A stretch of 64,000 nt of DNA from Endozoicomonas_A sp049275935 (GTDB taxonomy: Bacteria; Pseudomonadota; Gammaproteobacteria; Pseudomonadales; Endozoicomonadaceae). Below, one piece after another: positions 40,611 to 49,298 of the stretch. How positions within the stretch are numbered: position 1 is the first letter of the stretch; each line of letters begins with the position of its first letter. The stretch is taken from contig NZ_CP184830.1 of the NCBI RefSeq assembly GCF_049275935.1, forward strand, positions 2,604,001 to 2,668,000. Reading direction: 5' to 3'. Under the pieces are notes generated by a model. The model saw nothing but the letters and a program-made list of their open reading frames with translations. It searched no databases and was not told where the DNA came from. A program made the translations under genes and the position numbers.

Positions 40611-42785
40611 TCAGTGAGTGTAGTTTGCAAGTGTTTCCAGCAACCTTCTCTGGGCATTCCTGCGACGATGGCCCCGTGATGGCTTGTTCTGCAGATACTG
40701 ACCATCACTTTGTAGTTGCCAGCTAAGGGTATTATCTGACAGATACAGTTCCAGCTCTTTCTTCACTCGTGCAGCCAGCTTCGGCTCTTCAATGGGAAAG
40801 CAGGTCTCAACACGCATATCCAGATTACGAACCATACCATCAGCACTGGAGCAGTAGACTCTGAATTTCCCATCGTTCTCAAAGTAGAAAACCCGGGTGT
40901 GTTCAAGAAAACGGCCGACAATAGAGCGCACCTGAATATTTTCTGACAATCCGGCAATACCGGGCCTCAGGCAGCAAATACCCCGAATGATCAGGTGAAT
41001 CTCGACACCGGCCTGTGAAGCCCGGAAAAGAGCCTTTATCAAATGGCTTTCAGTCAGTGAGTTTACCTTGATGATCACACGAGCCGGTTTACCTTCTCTG
41101 GCATTAACGGCTTCCTGATTGATCAGTTCGATCAGGCTTTTCTTGAGTGTGAAGGGCGCATGGAAAAGCTTACGCACGCGCACCGCTTTACCCATCCCCG
41201 TCAGCTGTTGAAAGATTTTGCGCACATCGTTGGTGATATCCTTGTCGCAGGTCAGCAAGCTATAGTCGGTATAGAGTCGTGCGTTACCCGCGTGATAGTT
41301 TCCGGTACCCAGGTGTGCGTAACGCTGAATCTTTTTTCCTTCCCGACGAACAATCAGAATCAGTTTGGCGTGGGTTTTGTAGGCAACCACTCCATACACG
41401 ACAACCGCTCCGGCTTCCTGAAGTCTTCTTGCCAGTGCCAGATTTTCTTCTTCGTCAAAACGTGCCCGGATTTCCACGATAACCGTGACTTCTTTACCTT
41501 TCCTGGCCGCTTCCACAAGAGCATCGACCATCTCGGAGCGAGCTCCGGTACGATATAACGTCTGACGTATTGCCAGAACATTAGGATCAGTAGCCGCCTG
41601 GCGCAGCATATCTACAACCGGAGTGAAGGACTCGAAGGGATGATGCAGCAGAATATCGGACTTGCGAATGGCATCCAGCATATTAACAGACCGTGAGCTT
41701 CGGGCTTGCAACGCCTTGGGGTAACTGGGTGTAAAGCTGGGGAAGGTCATGTGCTCAAACTCGGGTGATGCCTCGTTGCATACCGACATCATTCGGATCA
41801 GGTTCACCGGACCATTGACCCGGTAGAGCTCATCCTCCGTCAGGCCAAATTCTTTCAGCAGGAAGTCAACCAGTGGCGCTGGGCAGTTATCGACCACTTC
41901 AAGGCGCACTGCCTCTCCGTAGCGGCGGGAGAGCAACTCACCCTGCAGGGCCTTGGCCAGATCTTCTACTTCGTCTTCAAGGTCCAGATCACTGTTTCGG
42001 GTCAATCGGAACTGGTAACACCCTTTGATGGTCATACCCGGGAACAGGTCCTGCATATGCAAGTGGATGATAGATGACAGAAAGACATAATTTCTACCGC
42101 CCTTGTCACAGACGTCATCGGGCAGTTCAACGACCCGAGGTAACGATCTTGGCGCAGGAATAACAGCCATACCCGTTTCACGGCCAAATGCGTCTTTGCC
42201 TTCCATTGCCACAATAAAACAGAGCAGTTTGTTGGCCAGTCTCGGGAAGGGGTGAGCCGGATCCAGTCCAATGGGACTGATGATGGGCATGACTTCGTTA
42301 TAGAAGAAGCGCTTGATCCAGGCTTTCTGTTTGTCGTTCAGCTGATGACGCCGAATAAATCGAATGCCTTGCCTGGCCAGACGAGGCAGCAGTTTGTCGT
42401 TCAGGATTTCGTATTGAAGCTGAACATTTTGCTTGGCCTGATGGCTGATCTCTTTCAGCACCGCCTGAGGACCCAGGCCATCCAAACCCACTTGTTCACG
42501 GGCAAATTCTACCTGCTGCATCAGGCCGGCAACTCGGATTTCAAAAAACTCATCCATGTTTGAGCTATAAATCAACAGAAACCGCAGACGTTCAATCAGG
42601 GGGTGGTCGTCGTTCATCGCCTGCTCAAGCACACGGCGGTTGAACTGTAAATGGCTCAGCTCCCTGTTGATGTAGTAGTCCGGGTTGCTAAGGTCTGTAA
42701 TACGAGGCGTTGGAGCAACAGGCTCCTGGCTCTCTTTTGTGCTGACTCCGGGTTCAGGGAGTTCCCGGTCTTTTGAATTATCCAT
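40611..42785 (-). CDS. ppk: polyphosphate kinase 1
   Basis: 724 aa from ATG 42785, preferred because AAGAGG lies just upstream; an in-frame ATG at 42827 has none. PPK1 pattern: YYINRELSHLQFNRRVLEQA start, head domain, then two PLD-like catalytic halves with RQTLYRTGARSEMVDAL, YAHLGTGNYHAGNARLYTD (phospho-His) and the second H-containing half (RIIIRGICCLRPG-type). It makes polyphosphate from ATP. Next to hemB as in Pseudomonas. Confidence 0.96.
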   Translation of the reverse strand: MDNSKDRELPEPGVSTKESQEPVAPTPRITDLSNPDYYINRELSHLQFNRRVLEQAMNDDHPLIERLRFLLIYSSNMDEFFEIRVAGLMQQVEFAREQVGLDGLGPQAVLKEISHQAKQNVQLQYEILNDKLLPRLARQGIRFIRRHQLNDKQKAWIKRFFYNEVMPIISPIGLDPAHPFPRLANKLLCFIVAMEGKDAFGRETGMAVIPAPRSLPRVVELPDDVCDKGGRNYVFLSSIIHLHMQDLFPGMTIKGCYQFRLTRNSDLDLEDEVEDLAKALQGELLSRRYGEAVRLEVVDNCPAPLVDFLLKEFGLTEDELYRVNGPVNLIRMMSVCNEASPEFEHMTFPSFTPSYPKALQARSSRSVNMLDAIRKSDILLHHPFESFTPVVDMLRQAATDPNVLAIRQTLYRTGARSEMVDALVEAARKGKEVTVIVEIRARFDEEENLALARRLQEAGAVVVYGVVAYKTHAKLILIVRREGKKIQRYAHLGTGNYHAGNARLYTDYSLLTCDKDITNDVRKIFQQLTGMGKAVRVRKLFHAPFTLKKSLIELINQEAVNAREGKPARVIIKVNSLTESHLIKALFRASQAGVEIHLIIRGICCLRPGIAGLSENIQVRSIVGRFLEHTRVFYFENDGKFRVYCSSADGMVRNLDMRVETCFPIEEPKLAARVKKELELYLSDNTLSWQLQSDGQYLQNKPSRGHRRRNAQRRLLETLANYTH

Positions 42786-42906
42786 GGGACCTCTTACAGC
42801 ATCGGTAGTGGCAGTATACGAATTCATGTATAAGCCGGACTGACAATGGGCTCTTGTTATAACGTAATTGTACGACGTTTTGATGACTGAGTTGAGTGCT
42901 AAGGCG

Positions 42907-43905
42907 TTATTGCCTGATCAGGCGAGCCGCTTCTCTGGCATAGTAGGTCAGAATGGCATCGGCTCCGGCTCGTTTGAAACAGAGCAGAGACTCCATCATG
43001 ATGGCATTTCGGTCCAGCCAGCCGTTGGCAATGGCCGCCTGATGCATGGCGTACTCGCCACTGACCTGGTAAACAAAGGTGGGTGCCTTGAATTCATCCT
43101 TGGCTCTTCTGACAACATCCAGATAAGGCATACCGGGTTTAACCATAATCATGTCGGCTCCTTCATTGAGGTCAGCTGCGATCTCATGCAGAGCTTCATC
43201 AATATTGGCTACATCCATCTGGAAGTTATGCTTGTTGCTTTTGCCCAGATTGCCCGCAGAGCCGACAGCATCGCGAAATGGGCCGTAGTAGCTGGATGCG
43301 TATTTGGCAGAGTAGGCGAGAATCCGGGTGTTCAGGTGACCGGTCTCTTCGAGTCGGGTGCGAATGGCAGAAATTCGGCCATCCATCATGTCGGAGGGTG
43401 CGACAATATCAGCTCCTGCTTCGGCATGAGACAGAGCTTGTTTAACCAGGACATCAACGGTTGGGTCGTTTACGACATAACCTGATTCATCAATCAGACC
43501 GTCCAGTCCATGACTGGTGAATGGGTCCAGGGCCACATCAGTAATAATGCCCAGCTCCGGCAGTTTTTGTTTTAACTCACGAACGGCCCGCTGAACCAGG
43601 CCTTCCGGATTCCAGGCTTCGGCGGCATCATCAGACTTTTTCTCAGCCGGTGTGACTGGAAACAGGGCAATGGCCGGAATACCCAGCTCCAGAAGCTCTT
43701 CACCTTCACGAATCAGCTCATCGACCGTCATTCGTTCTATGCCCGGCATTGAAGGAATAGCTTCCCGGTGACGAGAGCCTTCAAGAATGAATACCGGGTA
43801 GATCAGATCATCCGCAGTGAGGCGGTTTTCTCTCATCAGACGGCGGGAAAAATCGTCAAAACGCATGCGTCTGGGACGGCTTGCCGGGAAGGGTCGCTGG
43901 ATCAT
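42907..43905 (-). CDS. hemB: delta-aminolevulinic acid dehydratase (porphobilinogen synthase)
   Basis: 332 aa from ATG 43905 (MIQRPFPASRPRRMR), the usual start of this branch; a frame extends to 43953. Active-site Lys residues lie in VKPGMPYL and in AYSAKYAS. The site expected to bind zinc reads DVALDPFTSHG instead of a Cys triplet, which places it in the Mg-dependent Pseudomonas class. Second step of tetrapyrrole synthesis. Confidence 0.96.
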   Translation of the reverse strand: MIQRPFPASRPRRMRFDDFSRRLMRENRLTADDLIYPVFILEGSRHREAIPSMPGIERMTVDELIREGEELLELGIPAIALFPVTPAEKKSDDAAEAWNPEGLVQRAVRELKQKLPELGIITDVALDPFTSHGLDGLIDESGYVVNDPTVDVLVKQALSHAEAGADIVAPSDMMDGRISAIRTRLEETGHLNTRILAYSAKYASSYYGPFRDAVGSAGNLGKSNKHNFQMDVANIDEALHEIAADLNEGADMIMVKPGMPYLDVVRRAKDEFKAPTFVYQVSGEYAMHQAAIANGWLDRNAIMMESLLCFKRAGADAILTYYAREAARLIRQ

Positions 43906-44113
43906 AATTACACTCTGAAGAGGGTGGTTAAAAGTATTTGTTTCGCTCGTCAACCCTGTTCGTTATGAGGGGATAGAGCGAAATGTCCGGTTCATGACGT
44001 GTGAAACCTTATGGGTGTAGCTAACGTATAGTCTGACAGGCATTATACGAAAAAGATGCGTTATGCGCTTTCCCGACAGGATGTTGCAACCGTTCCGCAG
44101 GAAGATTCCTTGT

Positions 44114-44800
44114 ATGAATAAAAGTAAAATCATTCTACTGGTGGCTGTCATGGCAGCCATTACTGCATTTTTTGCACTGGATGCACAACAATATCTGACT
44201 CGTGATTATTTTCAGTCGCTTTACAGCGATAATCCTGCACTTACCATTGCCGTATTCTTTGCCATTTATGTGGCTCTAACGGCGCTTTCGCTTCCGGGCG
44301 CTGTTATTCTTACTCTGGTTGGTGGTGCTATTTTCGGGTTTACGACGGGCCTGATAGTGATCTCTTTTGCCAGCACGATAGGGGCCACTCTGGCTTTCCT
44401 CATTTCCAGAACGCTGTTGCGGGAATGGGTCCAGGGTAAGTTTGGCCAATATCTGGCAACCATTAACAAGGGTATTGAGAAAGACGGTCTGTTTTATCTT
44501 CTGACCTTGAGATTGATTCCTGCAGTTCCTTTCTTTGTGATTAACCTGGTTATGGGGCTGACGCCCATGAAAGCCAGAACGTTTTACTGGGTCAGTCAGC
44601 TTGGCATGCTGCCGGGAACGGCTGTGTATGTGAATGCCGGTGCTCAGCTGGGACAGGTTCAGGAATTATCCGTCAGTGGTATTTTAACACCGGGGCTTAT
44701 TGGTTCCTTTGTATTATTGGGGATTTTCCCATGGCTGGCACGTAAAGCTATCAGCCTGATCAAAAAGCCTTCAATCAGTGAAGAAAATAAGGAGGAGTAA
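44114..44800 (+). CDS. TVP38/TMEM64 family inner-membrane protein
   Basis: 228 aa from ATG 44114, with AGGAAG upstream; an in-frame ATG at 44063 is less likely. Multi-pass. The family core is ALSLPGAVILTLVGGAIFG, then RLIPAVPFFVINLVMGLT and LGMLPGTAVYVNAGAQLG (DedA/VTT fold with re-entrant helices). Proposed lipid-scramblase-type proteins. Followed after 2 bp by the flavoprotein gene, so one operon. Confidence 0.88.
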   Translation: MNKSKIILLVAVMAAITAFFALDAQQYLTRDYFQSLYSDNPALTIAVFFAIYVALTALSLPGAVILTLVGGAIFGFTTGLIVISFASTIGATLAFLISRTLLREWVQGKFGQYLATINKGIEKDGLFYLLTLRLIPAVPFFVINLVMGLTPMKARTFYWVSQLGMLPGTAVYVNAGAQLGQVQELSVSGILTPGLIGSFVLLGIFPWLARKAISLIKKPSISEENKEE

Positions 44801-44802
44801 GC

Positions 44803-46281
44803 ATGTTGGGTCATTCCGGTGTTTACAAGGGCTTCAGAAAACCCCGCAGGTTCGATAATAACCTGACTGTGATAGGAGCGGGTTCTGCCGGACTGGTAAG
44901 CAGCTACATTGCAGCGGCCGTGAAAGCCAGAGTCACTTTGATTGAAAAGCATAGAATGGGTGGCGATTGTCTTAATACCGGCTGTGTTCCCAGCAAGGCT
45001 TTGATTCGATCTGCCAAGATGGCCCATTACATGAAGCGAGCCGACGAATTTGGCCTGGAGAATGTGCAGGCTGATGTCAATTTCACCGCTGTAATGGAAC
45101 GAGTGCAATCGGTCATTAAGCAGGTTGAGCCCCATGATTCGGTCGAACGTTATACCGGTCTGGGCGTAAACTGCGTTACGGGTGAAGCCAGGCTGGTCAG
45201 TCCCTGGGAAATTGAGGTGGACGGTCAGCGGATTTCCAGCCGAAATATTATTATCGCCAGTGGCGGCAGACCCTTTGTGCCGCCTTTGCCCGGTGTTGAT
45301 CAGATTACCCATTACACATCAGATACTCTCTGGGATATTCGTGAAAAACCACAAAAGCTGCTGGTCGTCGGCGGCGGACCGATCGGTTGTGAATTGACTC
45401 AGGCTTTTACCCGACTGGGTGTCAATGTGACTCTGCTCGATCATGGTCCCCGCCTGCTGCACCGGGAAGATCCGGATGTTTCTTTGGAGGTGATGTCCCA
45501 GTTTCGCAAAGACGGGGTTGATCTTAAGCTGAAGCACGAAACCCGATCCTTTCACAAAGACGGTGATAAACAATGGCTGGTAGCTGAGCATGAAGGCCAA
45601 ACCGTTGACATTGATTTCGATGCTGTCCTGTTTGCCACAGGTCGCAAAGCCAACACCGGCAGCCTGGGGCTGGAAGCGCTCGGGCTAGAAACCACAGAGC
45701 GTGGAACCATTGCTGTGAACGAATATTTGCAGACACGATTCCCGAATATCTACGCCTGCGGTGATGTGGCGGGACCTTATCAATTCACACATGCAGCAGC
45801 GCACCAGGCCTGGTATGCCTCTGTGAACGCACTCTTCGGACGCTTCAGGAAGTTCAAAGTGGATTACTCGGTCATGCCCTGGTGTACGTTTACTGATCCG
45901 GAAGTGGCCAGAGTAGGCCTTAATGAAACGGAAGCCAAAGAACAGGGAGTTCCCTACGAAATCACCCGCTACGGTATTGATGATCTGGACAGGGCTATTG
46001 CCGATGAGGAAGCCAGAGGGTTTATCAAGGTTCTTACCAGGCCGGGCAGTGACAAGATTCTGGGGTGCACTATCGTGGGTTACCATGCCGGTGAACTGAT
46101 CACCGAATACATAACCGCCATGAAACACGGTCTGGGAATGAACAAGATTCTTGGCACTATTCACATTTACCCTACGCTCAGCGAATCCAACAAGTTTGCT
46201 GCAGGTGAGTGGAAACGGGCCCATGCGCCGGAAGGTTTGTTGAAGTGGGTCAAGAAGTATCATGACTGGATGAGACGCTGA
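44803..46281 (+). CDS. FAD-dependent pyridine nucleotide-disulphide oxidoreductase (MerA/Lpd-like)
   Basis: 492 aa, ATG at 44803 behind AAGGAGG. FAD motif VIGAGSAGL, redox pair in GGDCLNTGCVPSKAL, NAD(P) motif VVGGGPIGCE, FAD/ribose motif ACGDVAG, and dimerisation domain ending HIYPTLSESNKFA. The His/Glu base pair expected in Lpd is partly preserved. It lacks the N-terminal metal-binding domain of true MerA. Commonly paired with TVP38 proteins in gammaproteobacteria. Substrate unknown. Confidence 0.85.
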   Translation: MLGHSGVYKGFRKPRRFDNNLTVIGAGSAGLVSSYIAAAVKARVTLIEKHRMGGDCLNTGCVPSKALIRSAKMAHYMKRADEFGLENVQADVNFTAVMERVQSVIKQVEPHDSVERYTGLGVNCVTGEARLVSPWEIEVDGQRISSRNIIIASGGRPFVPPLPGVDQITHYTSDTLWDIREKPQKLLVVGGGPIGCELTQAFTRLGVNVTLLDHGPRLLHREDPDVSLEVMSQFRKDGVDLKLKHETRSFHKDGDKQWLVAEHEGQTVDIDFDAVLFATGRKANTGSLGLEALGLETTERGTIAVNEYLQTRFPNIYACGDVAGPYQFTHAAAHQAWYASVNALFGRFRKFKVDYSVMPWCTFTDPEVARVGLNETEAKEQGVPYEITRYGIDDLDRAIADEEARGFIKVLTRPGSDKILGCTIVGYHAGELITEYITAMKHGLGMNKILGTIHIYPTLSESNKFAAGEWKRAHAPEGLLKWVKKYHDWMRR

Positions 46282-46299
46282 CTCAGATCCTGGCTGCTA

Positions 46300-46460
46300 G
46301 CAGCCTGTCGGATTTAAGACTGTCCTACTGCGGTTGCGATAAATTGGTCTAAAAATTCCTGCTCCCTCGTCAAATAGCTCGCTATTCTCCTCGGAATCAG
46401 AAATTTTTATCCTCAATTTCTCGCAATCCTCGCTACGGACGCTCAATTCCGACAGGCTGC
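46300..46460. mobile_element. 161-bp TA-flanked miniature inverted-repeat element (type B, copy 2)
   Basis: Same ends as the copy at 25681-25841 (GCAGCCTGTCGG / CCGACAGGCTGC), same length, TA at 46298-46299 and 46461-46462. It lies 18 bp after the flavoprotein stop and about 60 bp before the coiled-coil gene, and so may supply or interrupt regulatory sequence. Confidence 0.85.
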
Positions 46461-46519
46461 TAGATTAAAAATAAAGGGTCTCTTCTCCGAGGCCTGTTTA
46501 CAAAATGATCAGGAACCCG

Positions 46520-48106
46520 ATGTCTCAATCCAGCATTTCACAGGCAGGGATATCCCCAACCCTCCCCAAAACTTCAGGAACGGACTCAGCGCCTCTCATC
46601 CGGCAAGAAGCTGAAAATCCTGCTCGTCTTAGTCGTGACTCTATCATCGGGGTTGATCTGAGTGTCAGTCTGAATAATGGCAGCCTTGAGCCTTCCGGAC
46701 TGTCTGGCAAAAGCCTGTCAGAATTCGATATTCAGGCGGCTTCGCCCGATGATGTGAAGAAGAAATTGCCTTCAGGACCTTCCCGCGAAGAGCAACTTTT
46801 ATCCAAAGTCAGTAATGTTCGGGAAAAAATTTCTTGGGAAGGCTCGAAAGCAAGACCCAAAGTCGACAGAAGCAGCAAAGATGCCCTGACAGCGGCTCTG
46901 AAAGAGGCCAATGAATCATTGAAAGAAGCCAGGAAACTTAAGTCCGAGGCTCACAGTCTGGCCAGACAGGGAGTACTGGAGGAGAACTTGCTGGAATTAG
47001 GACTGGGCGGTAAGAGAATGACCGGGGCTGAAAGTGAGGCATTTTACGCAGCCCGGGAGTCTGACCAGTTGGTGAGTACACGAAAGCACGAAGTGAAGGA
47101 TCTGGAGCGGGCACAGAAGGATCTGAAAGCAGAGCAAAAGAAGGCTGCAAAGGCTGGTAAGAAAGCGCGTCAGGCGCTTGAAAGATTGCAAAAAGAGTTA
47201 CTATCCCTGGGGAAGTCGGTACCTAAAATTCGCAGTAAGGTGATAGCAGCCAAAGATCAGTCCAGCAAAAGATTGGGAGAAGCGCTCAAGTCTTTGCAAA
47301 GGGCTCAGAAGAAAGCGAACGCTCTGACGGTCCATGGCGAGAAGTTACTGGCCAAAGCCGATGAAAAGCAGGTTAAGCATGGCATTGATGCAGAGGCCGT
47401 AAAAACCTTGATCAAGCAACACATTTCGGACGCCAGGGCTGAAGCAAAACAGTTGCAGCTCGAAGTGGCCTTGTTAAAAGAAAAAGTGAAGTCAGCGCGA
47501 GAATCCGAAAAAGCAAAGAAGCAAGAGCAAAGAGAAATCGATAGAAGTCTCAGGCAACAGAAGAAAGCAGAAAAACAGGCTTCCCGGAAGAAAACCGGAC
47601 CGCCTGAGAAAACGCAAAGTCGAGAAGAGCCGCTAAAGAAACATGAAGCATCAAAAGTTGCAGAGCCAATAATTGGAGAGCAGAAGCAAACGGTTACCAG
47701 AATACTGTCCGACAAGGTCAGTTTCAAGTCGTCAGAACAACCTCCTTTGAAGCCTTCCGGAACCGAGATGAGAGCTTTTCTCAAAGGTATAACGCCTCAC
47801 AAAGCAATGAGTATCCAGGCATTGGAGAAGTCCATGGATAACCTGCGCAACCCCAGTGATTATCGACAGGTGTTGGCCGATATTTTGGCTTCAGGACTGG
47901 TTTTTGGTGAAAAAGTCAGGCTCAGGTCCAATCTCAGCGCTTGCCTGTTGGGAGCCATGAAAGATCCCGAAAAATTCAAGCTCTTTAATAGGGAGTTTAT
48001 TGAACATATTATGTTTGGCGATAGTATGGATGAAATCCAGCAGCAATATCCTGTGTCAATGAAAAAAGACCTGGAAAGAATTGATAAAGAAGCAGCGAGG
48101 AAATAA
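46520..48106 (+). CDS. large coiled-coil protein, unrecognised
   Basis: About 528 aa from ATG 46520 (MSQSSISQAGISPTL), which follows AGGA; an in-frame ATG is at 46505. Three parts: a disordered Ser/Pro-rich N-terminus (1-80), a very long Lys/Glu/Ala-rich coiled coil (about 100-390), and a small globular C-terminal domain (FLKGITPHKAMSIQALEKSM... to PVSMKKDLERIDKEA). No signal peptide or membrane segment. The layout recalls secreted effectors or structural coiled coils, but no family was recognised. Coupled to the next gene (9-bp gap). Confidence 0.6.
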   Translation: MSQSSISQAGISPTLPKTSGTDSAPLIRQEAENPARLSRDSIIGVDLSVSLNNGSLEPSGLSGKSLSEFDIQAASPDDVKKKLPSGPSREEQLLSKVSNVREKISWEGSKARPKVDRSSKDALTAALKEANESLKEARKLKSEAHSLARQGVLEENLLELGLGGKRMTGAESEAFYAARESDQLVSTRKHEVKDLERAQKDLKAEQKKAAKAGKKARQALERLQKELLSLGKSVPKIRSKVIAAKDQSSKRLGEALKSLQRAQKKANALTVHGEKLLAKADEKQVKHGIDAEAVKTLIKQHISDARAEAKQLQLEVALLKEKVKSARESEKAKKQEQREIDRSLRQQKKAEKQASRKKTGPPEKTQSREEPLKKHEASKVAEPIIGEQKQTVTRILSDKVSFKSSEQPPLKPSGTEMRAFLKGITPHKAMSIQALEKSMDNLRNPSDYRQVLADILASGLVFGEKVRLRSNLSACLLGAMKDPEKFKLFNREFIEHIMFGDSMDEIQQQYPVSMKKDLERIDKEAARK

Positions 48107-48114
48107 CAGCATTC

Positions 48115-48465
48115 ATGGAATCTGAACATCTTCAGCAGCTCCAGCAGCGGGTAAGTGATGCAGAAGCCTTTGAAACTTCTATTTTGAGAAATCTTGAAGA
48201 AACCCGGCACCGGGTTGGAGAGTGCTCCGAAAAACTGACCCGGCTTAATGGGCAGATGGCGTTGCTGGAGGCCAGTCATGAAGCCGATGAAGAACTGGCG
48301 AAGAAAATGGATGTGCTCAAATCCCAGCGGGATGACGCCGAGGCAGCCTATCGTGAACAGACTGCCCAGGAGTCAAGATTAAAGAAAATGGGCCTGGACG
48401 CCATCAGCCATCTCAAGGTGGCCAGAAATGAGCTGAAAATTGCCCAGCTCAAGTACGGCTCATGA
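48115..48465 (+). CDS. small coiled-coil protein, possible partner of the preceding gene
   Basis: 116 aa, ATG at 48115, eight bases after the previous stop. One long heptad-like helix (ESEHLQQLQQRVSDAEAF ... RLNGQMALLEASHEADEELAKKM ... RNELKIAQLKYGS). It could be a chaperone or partner for the larger coiled-coil protein. Size and helix-only character resemble small type III secretion accessory proteins, but this is inference from shape. Confidence 0.55.
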   Translation: MESEHLQQLQQRVSDAEAFETSILRNLEETRHRVGECSEKLTRLNGQMALLEASHEADEELAKKMDVLKSQRDDAEAAYREQTAQESRLKKMGLDAISHLKVARNELKIAQLKYGS

Positions 48466-48473
48466 AGACACCC

Positions 48474-49049
48474 TTACAGCTCTGCAGGTGGCTTTTTGTC
48501 AGGTTGATCGGGGTGAGCATGTTGAAGGTCGTCCTGAAACCGTACATTAGTTATGTTAACAGCGGCGTCACTGCAGTCCCAGGTCCACGCTATGCTATCA
48601 TTGAGCTGCACTCTTGCTTCCATAGCCTTCCCCTTGGTAAACCTGAACTCTCTGATTACCCAACCCGGCTTGTTGCCGGTGTCTGACGCGATTATGAGGT
48701 CTTCAGAGCGTACCAGATAGGTAGGATCTTGCATGTCATCAAATGTTACTTTTACAAGGTGAGATTTATTGAGGCTGATACCCACATCCTTGATACTGCC
48801 CGGATGATTAAAAATGGCTTGTGCTGGATTTTTGGTTTCTGCCTGACTGTCGGGATTAACTCGCATTACGCATTTGCCGAGATCAACGTTTCCATTCAAG
48901 CCGATGCCCTCATTATAAACAGCTTCGACCTGTTTCGTTGCATTGTCTGCAAACTCCGCATGGCTGAGAGGAGTGAAGCCGATGAACAGGCCTGACAAAG
49001 CAACAAGGGAAGCCCTGCGACATAAGCCGTCTGGTTGTAGCAGATTCAT
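48474..49049 (-). CDS. periplasmic hypothetical protein
   Basis: 191 aa from ATG 49049; a TTG at 49064 is in frame. Signal peptide to about residue 31 (LVALSGLFIGFTPLSHA). The mature part has one Cys pair candidate (GKCVMRV and WTWDCSD) and a beta-rich middle (LVKVTFDDMQDPTYLVRSED). Not recognised. It occupies the place downstream of cbrB where pseudomonads carry crcZ/pcnB. Confidence 0.6.
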   Translation of the reverse strand: MNLLQPDGLCRRASLVALSGLFIGFTPLSHAEFADNATKQVEAVYNEGIGLNGNVDLGKCVMRVNPDSQAETKNPAQAIFNHPGSIKDVGISLNKSHLVKVTFDDMQDPTYLVRSEDLIIASDTGNKPGWVIREFRFTKGKAMEARVQLNDSIAWTWDCSDAAVNITNVRFQDDLQHAHPDQPDKKPPAEL

Positions 49050-49224
49050 AATAGATATTCTCAATGAAAATGAAAATGAAAATAGAGATGCTGAAGTGTT
49101 GCGAAAGCAACAGGAAAATTATAGGCAGTGTTCAGGTATCTTCCCATTGATTTGATAGCTCGATCCATTATGAAAGAGCCGTTATTTAGTTTTAAAAATA
49201 ATTTATCCTTAATTCCTTAAGAAG

Positions 49225-49242
49225 CCCCCATCGAACTGGGGG
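49225..49242 (-). terminator. hairpin downstream of cbrB
   Basis: CCCCCA-TCGAAC-TGGGGG, a 6-bp GC stem with a 6-nt loop, 57 bp past the cbrB stop. Only a short CTTCTT follows on the minus strand, so termination is plausible but weak. Confidence 0.45.
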
Positions 49243-49298
49243 TCTTGATGAGCAATCAGAAAGATGACCTGATCAGATTGATTAATCTTCAGACAGTT

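Noticed and set aside
49066..49086. GAAAAT short tandem repeat before a periplasmic gene as a phase-variation switch
   Set aside because: Only three to four 6-bp units, upstream of the chosen start; a 6-bp unit would not shift the frame and the copy number is low.
49065..49298. A CrcZ-type small RNA downstream of cbrB, as in Pseudomonas
   Set aside because: I found neither a sigma54 promoter pattern nor repeated AACAAUAA-like motifs in this 234-bp gap.
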